Of a stretch of 64,000 nt of DNA, positions 56,680-64,000 are shown one piece after another. The notes beneath the pieces were generated by a model. It was not told the DNA's origin. It was given only the letters and a program-made list of their open reading frames with translations, and did not search any database. Both the position numbers and the translations under genes were made by a program. This DNA comes from Streptomyces sp. CB02980 (GTDB taxonomy: Bacteria; Actinomycetota; Actinomycetes; Streptomycetales; Streptomycetaceae). The stretch is from assembly GCF_014451325.2 (NCBI RefSeq), contig NZ_JACSCH020000003.1:372001-436000 (forward strand), read 5' to 3'. Within the stretch, counting starts at the first letter, position 1; each line of letters opens with the position of its first letter.

Positions 56680-58707
56680 ATGGAAGAGCCGCGTCGCCTC
56701 GGCGGCCGGTACGAGCTGGGCTCGGTGCTCGGCCGTGGTGGCATGGCCGAGGTGTACCTCGCCCAGGACACCCGGCTCGGCCGCACCGTCGCCGTGAAGA
56801 CGCTGCGGGCCGACCTGGCCCGCGATCCGTCCTTCCAGGCCCGGTTCCGCCGTGAGGCACAGTCCGCCGCCTCGCTGAACCATCCGGCGATCGTCGCGGT
56901 CTACGACACCGGCGAGGACTACGTCGACAACGTCTCCATCCCGTACATCGTGATGGAGTACGTCGACGGGTCGACCCTGCGTGAGCTACTGCACTCCGGG
57001 CGCAAGCTGCTGCCCGAGCGCACCCTCGAGATGACGGTCGGCATCCTCCAGGCGCTGGAGTACTCGCACCGCGCCGGCATCGTGCACCGTGACATCAAGC
57101 CGGCGAACGTCATGCTGACGCGCACCGGCCAGGTCAAGGTCATGGACTTCGGCATCGCGCGCGCCATGGGCGACTCCGGCATGACCATGACGCAGACCGC
57201 CGCGGTGATCGGCACGGCCCAGTACCTCTCCCCCGAGCAGGCCAAGGGCGAGCAGGTCGACGCCCGCTCCGACCTGTACTCCACGGGCTGCCTGCTGTAC
57301 GAGCTCCTCACCGTGCGTCCCCCGTTCCTCGGTGACTCCCCGGTCGCGGTCGCGTACCAGCACGTGCGCGAGGAGCCGCAGCCGCCGAGCAACTTCGACC
57401 ACGAGATCACGCCCGAGATGGACGCCATCGTCCTCAAGGCGCTGGTCAAGGACCCCGACTACCGGTACCAGTCCGCCGACGAGATGCGCGCGGACATCGA
57501 GGCATGCCTCGACGGTCAGCCGGTCGCGGCCGCCGCCGCGATGGGCATGGGGATGGGCATGGCGGGCGCGCCCGCGTACGGCGGGGGCTACGGCGGCTAC
57601 CCGGAGGACCAGCCGACGACGGCGCTGCGCCAGACGGACCCGGCGGGCCAGACCTCGATGCTCCCCCCGATCAACTCGGACGACGGTGGCTACGGCTACG
57701 ACGACCGCCCGGACCGCCGTCGCGGCGGCCAGAAGAAGTCGAACACCTCGACGATCCTGCTGGCCCTCGCGGGCATCCTGGTGCTCGTCGGCGCGATCTT
57801 CATCGGCGTGTCGCTGTTCGACAAGAAGGACGGCGTCCGGCAGGTCGCCGTGCCGCAGCTGGTCGGCCAGACGGTCGCGGTGGCGACGGAGCGGGCGACC
57901 AACGCGGAAGTGAAGGTGCAGGAGGCCGGCGCCGAGCGCTGCGACCAGCCCAAGGGCACCATCTGCCGCCAGGATCCCGCCGCGGACGGCACCGCGAAGA
58001 TGGACACCGGTTCCACGATCCAGGTGTACGTCTCCGAGGGCGCGCCGCTCGTGGAGGTTCCGGACGTCCAGGAGCAGTCCCAGGAGCGCGCCGAGCAGTC
58101 CCTGAAGGCCAAGGGCTTCAAGGTGAAGGTCGAGCAGCAGGAGTCCGACGAGGACCCCGGCACGGTCCTGCAGCAGAATCCTGACGGCGGCACCAAGGCG
58201 GAGACGAATTCCGTGGTGACGATCACCGTCGCGAAGCAGAAGCTGCTGCAGCTTCCCGATGTGAAGACCCGGAGCTACGACCAGGCCGTTCAGCAGCTGA
58301 ACGGGGTCGGCTTCACCAACATCACCAAGGAGGAGGTCGACTCCGACCAGCCCGCGGGCATCGTCGTCGACCAGACTCCGCAGGGTCCCTCGGACCAGTC
58401 CAAGGAGATCCAGATCACGCTGAAGGTCTCCAAGGGCCCGCAGCAGACCCAGGTCCAGATCCCCGCCGGCCTGGCCGGCAAGCAGTTCAAGGAGGTCAGG
58501 GACGTGCTTCAGGGCTTGGGCCTGACCGTCGTGCAGCAGGGCTCCGACAAGGAGGACGCCCTGGTCCTCAGCACGAACCCCCCGGAGGGTTCGATGGTCC
58601 CCACCACGCAGCCGATCAACGTGATCACGGTGGGCGGCGGTGGCAACCAGGGCGGCAATCCCGGTGGCGGAGACAACAACGGCGGTGGCGGCGGCTTCTT
58701 CGACTGA
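56680..58707 (+). CDS. pknB: Ser/Thr protein kinase PknB with four PASTA domains
   Basis: 675 residues. Kinase domain with LGRGGMAEVYLA, ATP lysine K40 (VAVKTL), catalytic Asp138 (HRDIKPANV), DFGIARA and activation-loop Thr residues in SGMTMTQTAAVIGTAQYLSPEQ. Gly/Met/Tyr-rich juxtamembrane part, one TM helix (STILLALAGILVLVGAIFIGVSLF), then four PASTA domains starting near QVAVPQLVGQ, LVEVPDVQEQ, LLQLPDVKTR and VQIPAGLAGK, and a Gly/Asn tail. PASTA 1 has two extra Cys. It senses muropeptides or lipid II and controls growth and division. ATG 56680 is where homology begins; the in-frame start 36 bp upstream is not favoured. Confidence 0.96.
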   Translation: MEEPRRLGGRYELGSVLGRGGMAEVYLAQDTRLGRTVAVKTLRADLARDPSFQARFRREAQSAASLNHPAIVAVYDTGEDYVDNVSIPYIVMEYVDGSTLRELLHSGRKLLPERTLEMTVGILQALEYSHRAGIVHRDIKPANVMLTRTGQVKVMDFGIARAMGDSGMTMTQTAAVIGTAQYLSPEQAKGEQVDARSDLYSTGCLLYELLTVRPPFLGDSPVAVAYQHVREEPQPPSNFDHEITPEMDAIVLKALVKDPDYRYQSADEMRADIEACLDGQPVAAAAAMGMGMGMAGAPAYGGGYGGYPEDQPTTALRQTDPAGQTSMLPPINSDDGGYGYDDRPDRRRGGQKKSNTSTILLALAGILVLVGAIFIGVSLFDKKDGVRQVAVPQLVGQTVAVATERATNAEVKVQEAGAERCDQPKGTICRQDPAADGTAKMDTGSTIQVYVSEGAPLVEVPDVQEQSQERAEQSLKAKGFKVKVEQQESDEDPGTVLQQNPDGGTKAETNSVVTITVAKQKLLQLPDVKTRSYDQAVQQLNGVGFTNITKEEVDSDQPAGIVVDQTPQGPSDQSKEIQITLKVSKGPQQTQVQIPAGLAGKQFKEVRDVLQGLGLTVVQQGSDKEDALVLSTNPPEGSMVPTTQPINVITVGGGGNQGGNPGGGDNNGGGGGFFD

Positions 58708-58742
58708 GGCCCTCACGACCGCTCAGGCGGTCGGACCGTTCG

Positions 58743-58787
58743 AAGGGGAGAGCCCCGGCATCCAGTGGATGCCGGGGCTCTCCCCTT
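58743..58787. terminator. Bidirectional hairpin between pknB and srtE2
   Basis: 22-bp arms beginning AAGGGGAGAGCCCCGG, effective loop CCAGTGG, with TTTT after the right arm. Convergent genes end 35 bp and 40 bp away. Confidence 0.92.
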
Positions 58788-58827
58788 TTGCCGCGCGGGT
58801 CGCCTCAGCGGAACTCCGCTGAGCGCC

Positions 58828-59502
58828 TCAGCCGAGCTCCGCCGGAGGCGTCCGGTCGCGGTCGACCTTCTCGGTGCGCACCAGCTCGCCCCAGACGATG
58901 TACCGGTAGTCGGAGGTGTACATGGGGGTGCAGGTGGTCAGGGTGATGAACCGGCCGGGCTTCGTCTTCCCCGACTCCTTGGGGACGGGCTGGAGGACGT
59001 CCACGTTGTACTTCGTGGTCTCCGGCAGGGTCTTGTAGACCTTGTAGACGTACCAGGTGTCCTTGGACTCGAAGACGATCGGGTCGCCGTTCTTCAACTT
59101 GTGGATGTTGTGGAACTTGGCGCCGTGTCCGTCCCGGTGCGCGGCGAGCGTGAAGTTGCCCTGCTTGTCCTGCGGGAGCGCGGACTTGATCGGGTCGGTG
59201 TAGTAGCCGGCGACGCCGTTGTTGAGGATGGCGCTCTTGGTGCCCTGCTTGACCAGGACCTCGCCGTTGTTCATCGCCGGCACGTGGAGGAAGCCGATGC
59301 CGTCCTTGGTGTCGAGCGCTCCGGGTCCGTCGGCCCAGCGGTCGCGGACCTGGGCGCCGTCCTGGTCGGCGGCGCGGTCGGCGAGGACGTTGGTCCACCA
59401 CAGGGAGTAGACGACGAAGAGGCCGAGCACCAGGCCCGCCGTGATGAGGAGTTCGCCGAAGAAGCTGATGACTCCGGCGATCCGATTGCGCACGCGTGCC
59501 AC
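58828..59502 (-). CDS. srtE2: Class E sortase (SrtE2-like)
   Basis: 224 residues. N-terminal TM helix (ISFFGELLITAGLVLGLFVVYSL). Sortase barrel with catalytic His in TLAAHRDGHG, Cys191 in ITLTTCTPMYTSD and Arg just after (DYRYIVWGEL). Class E enzymes in Streptomyces join LAxTG proteins such as long chaplins to the cell wall. GTG 59500-59502. A second sortase is 37 bp upstream, and in S. coelicolor, as I recall, two class E sortases follow pknB in this way; the symbol rests on that. Confidence 0.88.
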   Translation of the reverse strand: MARVRNRIAGVISFFGELLITAGLVLGLFVVYSLWWTNVLADRAADQDGAQVRDRWADGPGALDTKDGIGFLHVPAMNNGEVLVKQGTKSAILNNGVAGYYTDPIKSALPQDKQGNFTLAAHRDGHGAKFHNIHKLKNGDPIVFESKDTWYVYKVYKTLPETTKYNVDVLQPVPKESGKTKPGRFITLTTCTPMYTSDYRYIVWGELVRTEKVDRDRTPPAELG

Positions 59503-59539
59503 TAGGTCGTCCCGTCGTCCCGTCCGGAGGTGTGGGGTC

Positions 59540-60838
59540 TCAGCCTACGAGCGCTTTCGGCTTTCCCTCACTGCGCGGGCGTTCCTCGACCAGCTTGCCC
59601 CACACGATCATGCGGTACGTGCTGGTGAACTCGGGCGTGCAGGTGGTCAGCGTGATGAACCGGCCGGGCTTGGTGAAGCCGGAGCCCTTCGGCACCGGGT
59701 CGATCACGGAGACGTTCGAGGGCGCGGTCTGCGGCAGGATGCTCGCCATCTCGTAGGTGTAGTACGCGTTCCGGGTCTCGACGACGATGGGGTCGCCGGG
59801 CTGCAGCCGGTTGATGTAGCGGAACGGTTCGCCGTGGGTGTTGCGGTGGCCGGCGACCGCGAAGTTGCCCTGCTTGTCGGAGGGCATGGCCGTCTTGAGC
59901 TTGCCCTCGGCGTAGTGGCCGACCATGCCCTTGTCGAGGACCTTCGCCTTGTTGATGCCCTCGGCGACGGGGACGACGACGTCCAGTTTGGGGATGTACA
60001 TGATGGCGAAGCCCTCGCCGGGCTCGAACGCCCCCGGCTTGCTGTCGTCCTTGTCGGCGTCGCCCTTGGCCCAGGTGTCCTCGATCTGTTCCTTGGCCCG
60101 GTCGGTCTCCTGGCCGGCGAGGATGTTCGTCCACCACAGCTGGTAGGTGACGAAGAGCAGCATGACGACGCCGAAGGTGATGAAGAGTTCCCCGACGGCG
60201 CGGCTGGCGATGACGCCGACGCTGTCCTTGGCGGCGCGGGCGGCGCGCCGGGCCTCGACGCGGGAGAGCGGCGCCGCGGGCGGTTCGCCGGTCGGGGCGC
60301 CGGCCGTGGTGGTGGGCGGGCCGCCTCGGCGGCTCTTGCCCCGGCCGCCGCCCTTGGCCGCGCGGCGGCGCTCCGCCCGGCCGGGCCCGGGAAGGGGCTC
60401 CACGGCCTCCAGGACGGTCGTGTCGCCCGGGGAGGCCTGAGGGGGCTCAGGCGCCTCGTACGGCTCGTACGGGGGCGTGTAGGCGTCCTCGCGGGGAGCG
60501 TCGTAGGTGGTCTCGCGGGGGGCCTCGTAGACGGGCTCGGGCTCCCGGTACGTCTGCTCGGTCTCCCGGTACGTCTGCTCGGGCTCCCGGTACGTCGGTG
60601 CGGGCTGTCCGTAGGCCTGCGGCGGTTCCTCCTGGTACGCCTGCGGCGGTTCCTGCCGGTACGCCTGCGCGGGGTCCTGGTAGGGCTGTCGGGGCTCCTG
60701 GTAGGCCGCCTGCTCGGTGTACGGGTACGGGGCCGGAGCCGGTTCCTGGTACGGCGAGGGGGCCCCGTAGGGGTCCGCGGGTATCGGCTCGGGCTCCGGC
60801 TCGTTCGTCGCCCGGAACCACGGAGAGCCCGTCGTCAC
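59540..60838 (-). CDS. srtE1: Class E sortase with long cytosolic Tyr/Pro/Glu repeat region (SrtE1-like)
   Basis: 432 residues, twice normal size. Residues ~1-145 are Pro/Tyr/Glu/Gln repeats (QAYRQEPPQAYQEEPP, TYREPEQTYRETEQTYREPE), then a basic stretch (AERRRAAKGGGRGKSRRGG). One TM helix (AVGELFITFGVVMLLFVTYQLWW) precedes the sortase barrel with VAGHRNTHGEP (His), Cys400 in ITLTTCTPEFTST and YRMIVWGKL (Arg). The long inside tail could be a phosphorylation or localisation platform. GTG 60836-60838 overlaps the pabA stop (GTGA). Confidence 0.88.
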   Translation of the reverse strand: MTTGSPWFRATNEPEPEPIPADPYGAPSPYQEPAPAPYPYTEQAAYQEPRQPYQDPAQAYRQEPPQAYQEEPPQAYGQPAPTYREPEQTYRETEQTYREPEPVYEAPRETTYDAPREDAYTPPYEPYEAPEPPQASPGDTTVLEAVEPLPGPGRAERRRAAKGGGRGKSRRGGPPTTTAGAPTGEPPAAPLSRVEARRAARAAKDSVGVIASRAVGELFITFGVVMLLFVTYQLWWTNILAGQETDRAKEQIEDTWAKGDADKDDSKPGAFEPGEGFAIMYIPKLDVVVPVAEGINKAKVLDKGMVGHYAEGKLKTAMPSDKQGNFAVAGHRNTHGEPFRYINRLQPGDPIVVETRNAYYTYEMASILPQTAPSNVSVIDPVPKGSGFTKPGRFITLTTCTPEFTSTYRMIVWGKLVEERPRSEGKPKALVG

Positions 60839-61473
60839 GCGACGGCCTTGCCCACCACCGGCGCGAGCCCCGCCGACCGTCCGACCGCCCCCTTGTCGCC
60901 GCACTGCTCCAGCCAGTTGGCGAGCATCAGGTGTCCGTGCTCGGTGAGGACCGATTCGGGGTGGAACTGGACGCCCTCGACGGGCAGTTCGCGGTGGCGC
61001 AGGCCCATGATGATGCCGTCCTCGGTCCGCGCGGTGACCTCGAGCTCGGCCGGCAGGGCGGCGGGCTCGGCGGCGAGCGAGTGGTAGCGGGTCGCGGTGA
61101 ACGGCGAGGGCAGCCCGGCGAAGACGCCCTGCCCCTCGTGGGTGACGAGGGAGGTCTTGCCGTGCAGCAGCTCGGGCGCCCGGTCGACGACGCCGCCGTA
61201 CGCCACGGCCATCGACTGCATGCCGAGGCAGACGCCGAAGACGGGCACGCCGGTGGCCGCGCAGTGCCGGACCATGTCGATGCAGACTCCGGCCTGTTCG
61301 GGCGCGCCGGGGCCGGGCGAGAGCAGGACGCCGTCGAAGCCGTCCTGGGCGTGGCTCAGCTCGACCTCGTCGTTGCGGAGGACTTCGCACTCCGCGCCGA
61401 GCTGGTAGAGGTACTGAACGAGGTTGAAGACGAAGCTGTCGTAGTTGTCGACGACGAGAATTCGCGCGCTCAC
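60835..61473 (-). CDS. pabA: Aminodeoxychorismate/anthranilate synthase component II (glutamine amidotransferase)
   Basis: 212 residues. Class I glutamine amidotransferase: ILVVDNYDSFVFNLVQYL, LLSPGPGAPEQAGVC (oxyanion loop), nucleophile Cys in GVCLGMQSMAVAYGG, and His-Glu in VEGVQFHPESVLTEHG. It supplies ammonia to a PabB or TrpE partner for folate or tryptophan synthesis; sequence alone does not decide between pabA and trpG. GTG 61471-61473 overlaps the 53-residue membrane protein's stop, and its own stop overlaps the sortase start, an odd coupling of a folate/tryptophan enzyme with a surface enzyme. Confidence 0.92.
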   Translation of the reverse strand: MSARILVVDNYDSFVFNLVQYLYQLGAECEVLRNDEVELSHAQDGFDGVLLSPGPGAPEQAGVCIDMVRHCAATGVPVFGVCLGMQSMAVAYGGVVDRAPELLHGKTSLVTHEGQGVFAGLPSPFTATRYHSLAAEPAALPAELEVTARTEDGIIMGLRHRELPVEGVQFHPESVLTEHGHLMLANWLEQCGDKGAVGRSAGLAPVVGKAVA

Positions 61474-61631
61474 TGGCCGTCCACCGTCACATCGTTGAAC
61501 GGAAGCAGCGGCTCCGCCCAGGGGAACACGTACTGGAAGAGGGCGTACACGACCGCGAGGACCAGCACGATCGAGAGCAGCGCCCGCACCCACGCGTTGC
61601 CCGGCAGATGCCGCCAGATCCAGCCGTACAT
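61470..61631 (-). CDS. Small membrane protein, 53 residues
   Basis: Short gene with ATG at 61629-61631 and TGA at 61470-61472. It reads MYGWIWRHLPGNAWVRALLS, then the hydrophobic stretch IVLVLAVVYALFQYVFPWA (one TM helix), then EPLLPFNDVTVDGQ. N-terminal Arg and aromatic residues and an acidic C-terminus suggest N-in/C-out. Its stop shares a GTGA junction with pabA, strong support that it is translated. No function known; the short Trp-rich N-terminus resembles conserved Streptomyces small proteins at this locus. A role with the neighbouring sortases or CrgA is conjecture. Confidence 0.8.
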   Translation of the reverse strand: MYGWIWRHLPGNAWVRALLSIVLVLAVVYALFQYVFPWAEPLLPFNDVTVDGQ

Positions 61632-61695
61632 GACGTCGACCGCCCCTTCCGTTCGTTACGGGGACCAGAGTACGGGGCGAGGGGGCCGTGGGGGG

Positions 61696-62364
61696 TCAGC
61701 TGTCCAAAGCCTGTGGACGGCCGTCGGCGACCGGGCGGGTGGCGTCGAGGTGTGCCCAGACGACGAGCCGGTGGCTGCTGCCCCACTCGGGTTCGCAGGT
61801 GGTGAGGGTGAGATAGCGGCCGGGCCCGTCGAATCCGGACTTCGCGGGTACGGGGTCGATGACGCCGACATCGGTGGGCACGGTCCGGTGGGGGGCGCGG
61901 TCGACGCGGTACGTGAACCAGGTCGTCCCGTCGGTGAGGACGATCGCGTCGCCCTTGCGCAGCCGGGGGAAGTCCTTGAAGGGGTCTCCGTGGGTGCGGC
62001 GGTGGCCGGCGACGGCGAAGTTGCCGGTCGCGCCGAGGCGGGCGGTGCCGGCGTAGTGGCCGAGCCCCTTCTTCAGGGTGCCGACCCCGGTGCCCTGGAG
62101 GACGGGCCACTTCCAGTCCCTGCCGAGCCGGGGGACGTACATGACGGCGATGCCCTTGCCGGGGGCGTACGGCACGGCTCCGGCGGCGGGAGCGGCGCTC
62201 CGGACCGGGGTGCCGGTCCACTCGCGCTGGAGGGTGTCGATCTGCCCGGCGCTCGCGCTCGCGGCCTGGACCCCGGTCCAGTACAGGACGTACACGACGA
62301 ACAGGACGATCAGGGCGCCGACGGTGATGCACAGCTCGCTGAAGGTCCTCACGACGAGACGCAA
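61696..62364 (-). CDS. Class E sortase, third of the locus
   Basis: 222 residues. TM helix near the start (ELCITVGALIVLFVVYVLYW), then the sortase fold: VAGHRRTHGDPF (His), Cys190 in LTLTTCEPEWGSSHRLVVW with Arg close by. More divergent than the other two (LGHYAGTARLGATGNF), so a different substrate set is possible. A TTG start at 62362-62364 is supported by GGGAGGGG ~4 nt upstream; GTG four codons later is the alternative. Lies 64 bp before the small membrane protein gene, possibly same transcript. Confidence 0.87.
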   Translation of the reverse strand: MRLVVRTFSELCITVGALIVLFVVYVLYWTGVQAASASAGQIDTLQREWTGTPVRSAAPAAGAVPYAPGKGIAVMYVPRLGRDWKWPVLQGTGVGTLKKGLGHYAGTARLGATGNFAVAGHRRTHGDPFKDFPRLRKGDAIVLTDGTTWFTYRVDRAPHRTVPTDVGVIDPVPAKSGFDGPGRYLTLTTCEPEWGSSHRLVVWAHLDATRPVADGRPQALDS

Positions 62365-62417
62365 GCGCCCCTCCCGCAGTCGGCTCCCGGCGGCGCCGGC
62401 CCCGCGCGCGCGTGGTG

Positions 62418-63185
62418 TCAGCTCACCGGCTTCGCTTGGTGGAGGTCCACTGTGCCCGAGTACCCGGGAAGAGTCACCGCCCTGTGCTCGTCGACTTTCC
62501 AGCCGAGCCCGTACGCCTTCACGTACAGCTGGTAGTTCTGGATCGCCGGGGAGCCCGCGAGCGCCTTGTTCAGCTTCCCCCGGTCACCCACGGCGGTGAT
62601 CTTGTACGGGGGCGAGTAGACGCGGCCCTGGAGGATCAGGGTGTTGCCGACGCAGCGCACGGCGCTGGTGGAGATCAGCCGCTGGTCCATGACCCGGATG
62701 CCCTCGGCGCCGCCCTGCCACAGGGCGTTGACGACGGCCTGGAGGTCCTGCTGGTGGATGACCAGGTCGTTGGCCTGCGGCTCGGGGTAGCCGGGGGCGG
62801 CCTGGGCGTTCGGCGGGGCGTCGTTGAGGGTGACGGTGAGACCGGAGCCGGAGACCTCCGTGGTGCCCGCCGCCGCCTCGAGCGCGTCGAGTCTCGCGTC
62901 CTCCGCACGGGTGGAGCCGTCGTCGCGGGCGGCGAGGGAGTCGACCTGGGTGCGGAGGGCGGAGGTGGACTCGTCGAGGCCCGCGTTCTTGTGGCTGCGC
63001 TCCTCGATCAGGTCGGAGAGCCGCAGGAGTGAGGCGTCGGTGCGGATGTTGGTGCCCTTGGCGGTGTTGAAGCTCGTGACGAAGATCAGTCCGGCGAGGG
63101 CGAAAACGGCAAGGGTGAGCACCTGGACGGGGCGCCACCTCGCGGTGCGGCCAGGTCCTTCGGGAGTGCCGGCGGAATTGCTCAA
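62418..63185 (-). CDS. DUF881 family membrane protein
   Basis: 255 residues. N-terminal TM helix ([18 protein letters not shown], ~22-39), a coiled-coil-like segment ([31 protein letters not shown]), then the DUF881 core: [71 protein letters not shown]. The family is common near division genes of Gram-positives; function unknown. TTG at 63183-63185 is taken as start with AGGG upstream, though this is weak. Divergent from crgA across 140 bp. Confidence 0.88.
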   Translation of the reverse strand: MSNSAGTPEGPGRTARWRPVQVLTLAVFALAGLIFVTSFNTAKGTNIRTDASLLRLSDLIEERSHKNAGLDESTSALRTQVDSLAARDDGSTRAEDARLDALEAAAGTTEVSGSGLTVTLNDAPPNAQAAPGYPEPQANDLVIHQQDLQAVVNALWQGGAEGIRVMDQRLISTSAVRCVGNTLILQGRVYSPPYKITAVGDRGKLNKALAGSPAIQNYQLYVKAYGLGWKVDEHRAVTLPGYSGTVDLHQAKPVS

Positions 63186-63325
63186 CGTACCCTGATCCCC
63201 TTCGGTGCCGCGGAACCACTACGCTAACGGACGCCTGGGGGACGCAGTCGTCCTCCTTCGTCACATCCCGGCGCCAGCCACAGTTCCCTGCGCGGTCACG
63301 CAGCGCATCGACAGGAGAGTCCCTC

Positions 63326-63580
63326 GTGCCGAAGTCACGGATCCGCAAGAAGGCCGACTTCACGCCCCCGCCCGCGAAGCAGGCCACCTCGATCAAGCTG
63401 ACCAACCGCAGCTGGGTGGCGCCTGTGATGCTCGCGCTGTTCGCCATCGGTCTGGTGTGGATCGTGGTCTTCTACGTCACAGACGGTTCGATGCCGATCG
63501 AGTCGATCCGGAACTGGAACATCGTGGTGGGCTTCGGCTTCATCGCGGCCGGCTTCGGTGTCTCCACGCAGTGGAAGTAG
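63326..63580 (+). CDS. crgA: Cell division protein CrgA
   Basis: 84 residues, full length. N-terminal [19 protein letters not shown] is the CrgA signature. Two TM helices follow: [21 protein letters not shown] and [19 protein letters not shown], joined by a short outside loop. CrgA binds FtsZ-ring and PBP partners and in Streptomyces delays sporulation septation in aerial hyphae. GTG 63326 follows AGGAGAG. Monocistronic. Confidence 0.97.
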   Translation: MPKSRIRKKADFTPPPAKQATSIKLTNRSWVAPVMLALFAIGLVWIVVFYVTDGSMPIESIRNWNIVVGFGFIAAGFGVSTQWK

Positions 63581-63649
63581 CGGCGAACAGCAGGAGTACG
63601 GCGGCCGTCTAGCGCTCGTACCGGCTGCTCGTCAAGCTCTCCCCTGAAC

Positions 63650-63884
63650 TTATCCACAGCGTTGTGCACAGCACTGGATAACTTACGAAGATCTGTGGAT
63701 AACTCGCACGAGGTTGACGCCGGTATGACCGGAATCACCCTCTCCGGGAACCACAACGCCCCTCGCCTCCCTGGAGAAATGCCAGGTCAGAGGCGAGGGG
63801 CGTGATCTTTCCCCATGGAGTGGGGAGAGATCGCCACGCACTGTGGATAACTCTGGGGAAAGCTCACAGAGAAGCTCGTCCACA
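63650..63884. other. Cluster of DnaA boxes in the crgA downstream gap
   Basis: The gap 63581-63895 has no gene. Boxes: TTATCCACA (63650-63658, +), TTGTGCACA (63662-63670, +, one mismatch), TGTGGATAA (63694-63702, -), TGTGGATAA (63842-63850, -), TCGTCCACA (63876-63884, +). Three match TTATCCACA perfectly. A terminator hairpin sits in the middle. Five boxes in 235 bp is well beyond the single sites elsewhere in the window. Confidence 0.75.
63756..63803. terminator. Bidirectional hairpin between crgA and the last gene
   Basis: ACGCCCCTCGCCTC and its exact complement (14 bp) enclose a smaller CCTGG/CCAGG stem; a short T-rich run follows the right arm. Confidence 0.8.
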
Positions 63885-63895
63885 GCCCTGTGCGC

Positions 63896-64000
63896 TCAGG
63901 TGAGCGCCGCCGTGCGGGCCAGCACGATCCCCACGTCGAGCAGCAGCACCAGGGCCAGCGCCCCGTACTGCACCAGGTCCCGGCGGGCCCTCGGCGCGTG
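63896..64000 (-). CDS. C-terminal end of a membrane protein (rhomboid protease by context)
   Basis: Only the last 34 codons are in the window. They read HAPRARRDLVQYGALALVLLLDVGIVLARTAALT then TGA: a basic stretch followed by one final hydrophobic helix. In Streptomyces the gene next to crgA is, from memory, a rhomboid-family intramembrane serine protease, whose last TM would look like this. No catalytic motif is visible, so the name rests on synteny alone. Confidence 0.45.
   Translation of the reverse strand, partial: HAPRARRDLVQYGALALVLLLDVGIVLARTAALT

Noticed and set aside
61712..61720. Additional DnaA box (CCGTCCACA) near the third sortase 3' end
   Set aside because: It is inside coding sequence, departs from consensus and needs no regulatory explanation.

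Overview
The window is a high-GC actinobacterial chromosome segment, almost certainly Streptomyces. Evidence: very G+C-rich coding sequence, many GTG starts and 4-nt ATGA/GTGA gene overlaps, mycothiol-type enzymes, paired branched-chain 2-oxoacid dehydrogenase clusters, class E sortases, and the fhaA-fhaB-pstP-rodA-pbpA-pknB-crgA block that lies a few tens of kb from oriC in this genus. Two perfect 14-bp parS sites and scattered DnaA boxes agree with an origin-proximal position. I see no insertion sequence, prophage, CRISPR array or biosynthetic gene cluster. From memory, the gene order matches the conserved core around SCO3813-SCO3855 of S. coelicolor.

Layout. 1-8.2 kb: C-N hydrolase fragment, mycothiol-dependent enzyme, a 15-bp minisatellite, a GntR-MFS pair, a parS site, the first BCKDH cluster (E1alpha-E1beta-E2) and a divergent orphan response regulator. 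8.3-20 kb: flavin-type oxidoreductase, APH-like kinase, two divergent Ser/Thr protein kinases, a Pro/Ser-rich surface protein, a PadR-controlled ABC exporter, and the proteasome activator Bpa. 20-24.5 kb: quinone oxidoreductase, a K+ channel whose start codon lies inside a parS site, moeA, and a mobA-like fusion. 24.6-29.3 kb: a 12-bp minisatellite, the second BCKDH cluster and divergent bkdR. 29.4-41.3 kb: phenylacetate catabolism (TetR regulator, paaH, paaN, paaABCDE) interrupted by a three-gene SpoU-HTTM-DUF5819 operon, then an acyl-CoA dehydrogenase behind a KstR-like box. 41.3-49.6 kb: rhodanese, J-domain protein, DUF2252, an unusual two-component pair, MarR/aldo-keto reductase and an MBL hydrolase. 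49.6-50.5 kb: initiator tRNA and tRNA-Leu(CAG), then a gene-free polypurine region. 50.5-64 kb: cell-wall growth and division locus with FHA proteins, PP2C phosphatase, SEDS protein, PBP, PknB, three class E sortases, pabA/trpG, a 53-residue membrane protein, DUF881 and CrgA, followed by a DnaA-box cluster and the 3' end of another membrane protein.

How the parts work together. The BCKDH clusters make branched acyl-CoA primers from Val/Leu/Ile for fatty acids and polyketides. The paa genes open phenylacetyl-CoA and feed beta-oxidation. A shared 14-bp box (ACCGA-N4-TCGGT) occurs in the paaN/paaH, paaA/DUF5819 and bkdR/bkdA intergenic regions, so the locally encoded TetR protein may join aromatic and branched-chain catabolism. 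In the last 14 kb, PknB senses muropeptides through four PASTA domains, PstP reverses its phosphorylation, the FHA proteins read phosphothreonine, RodA/PbpA build peptidoglycan, CrgA tempers septation and the sortases anchor surface proteins.

Limits. All names come from reading translated sequence and recalling families; no database search or alignment was run. Start codons were chosen from Shine-Dalgarno spacing and overlaps. Operators, terminators and DnaA/parS sites are pattern matches read by eye.
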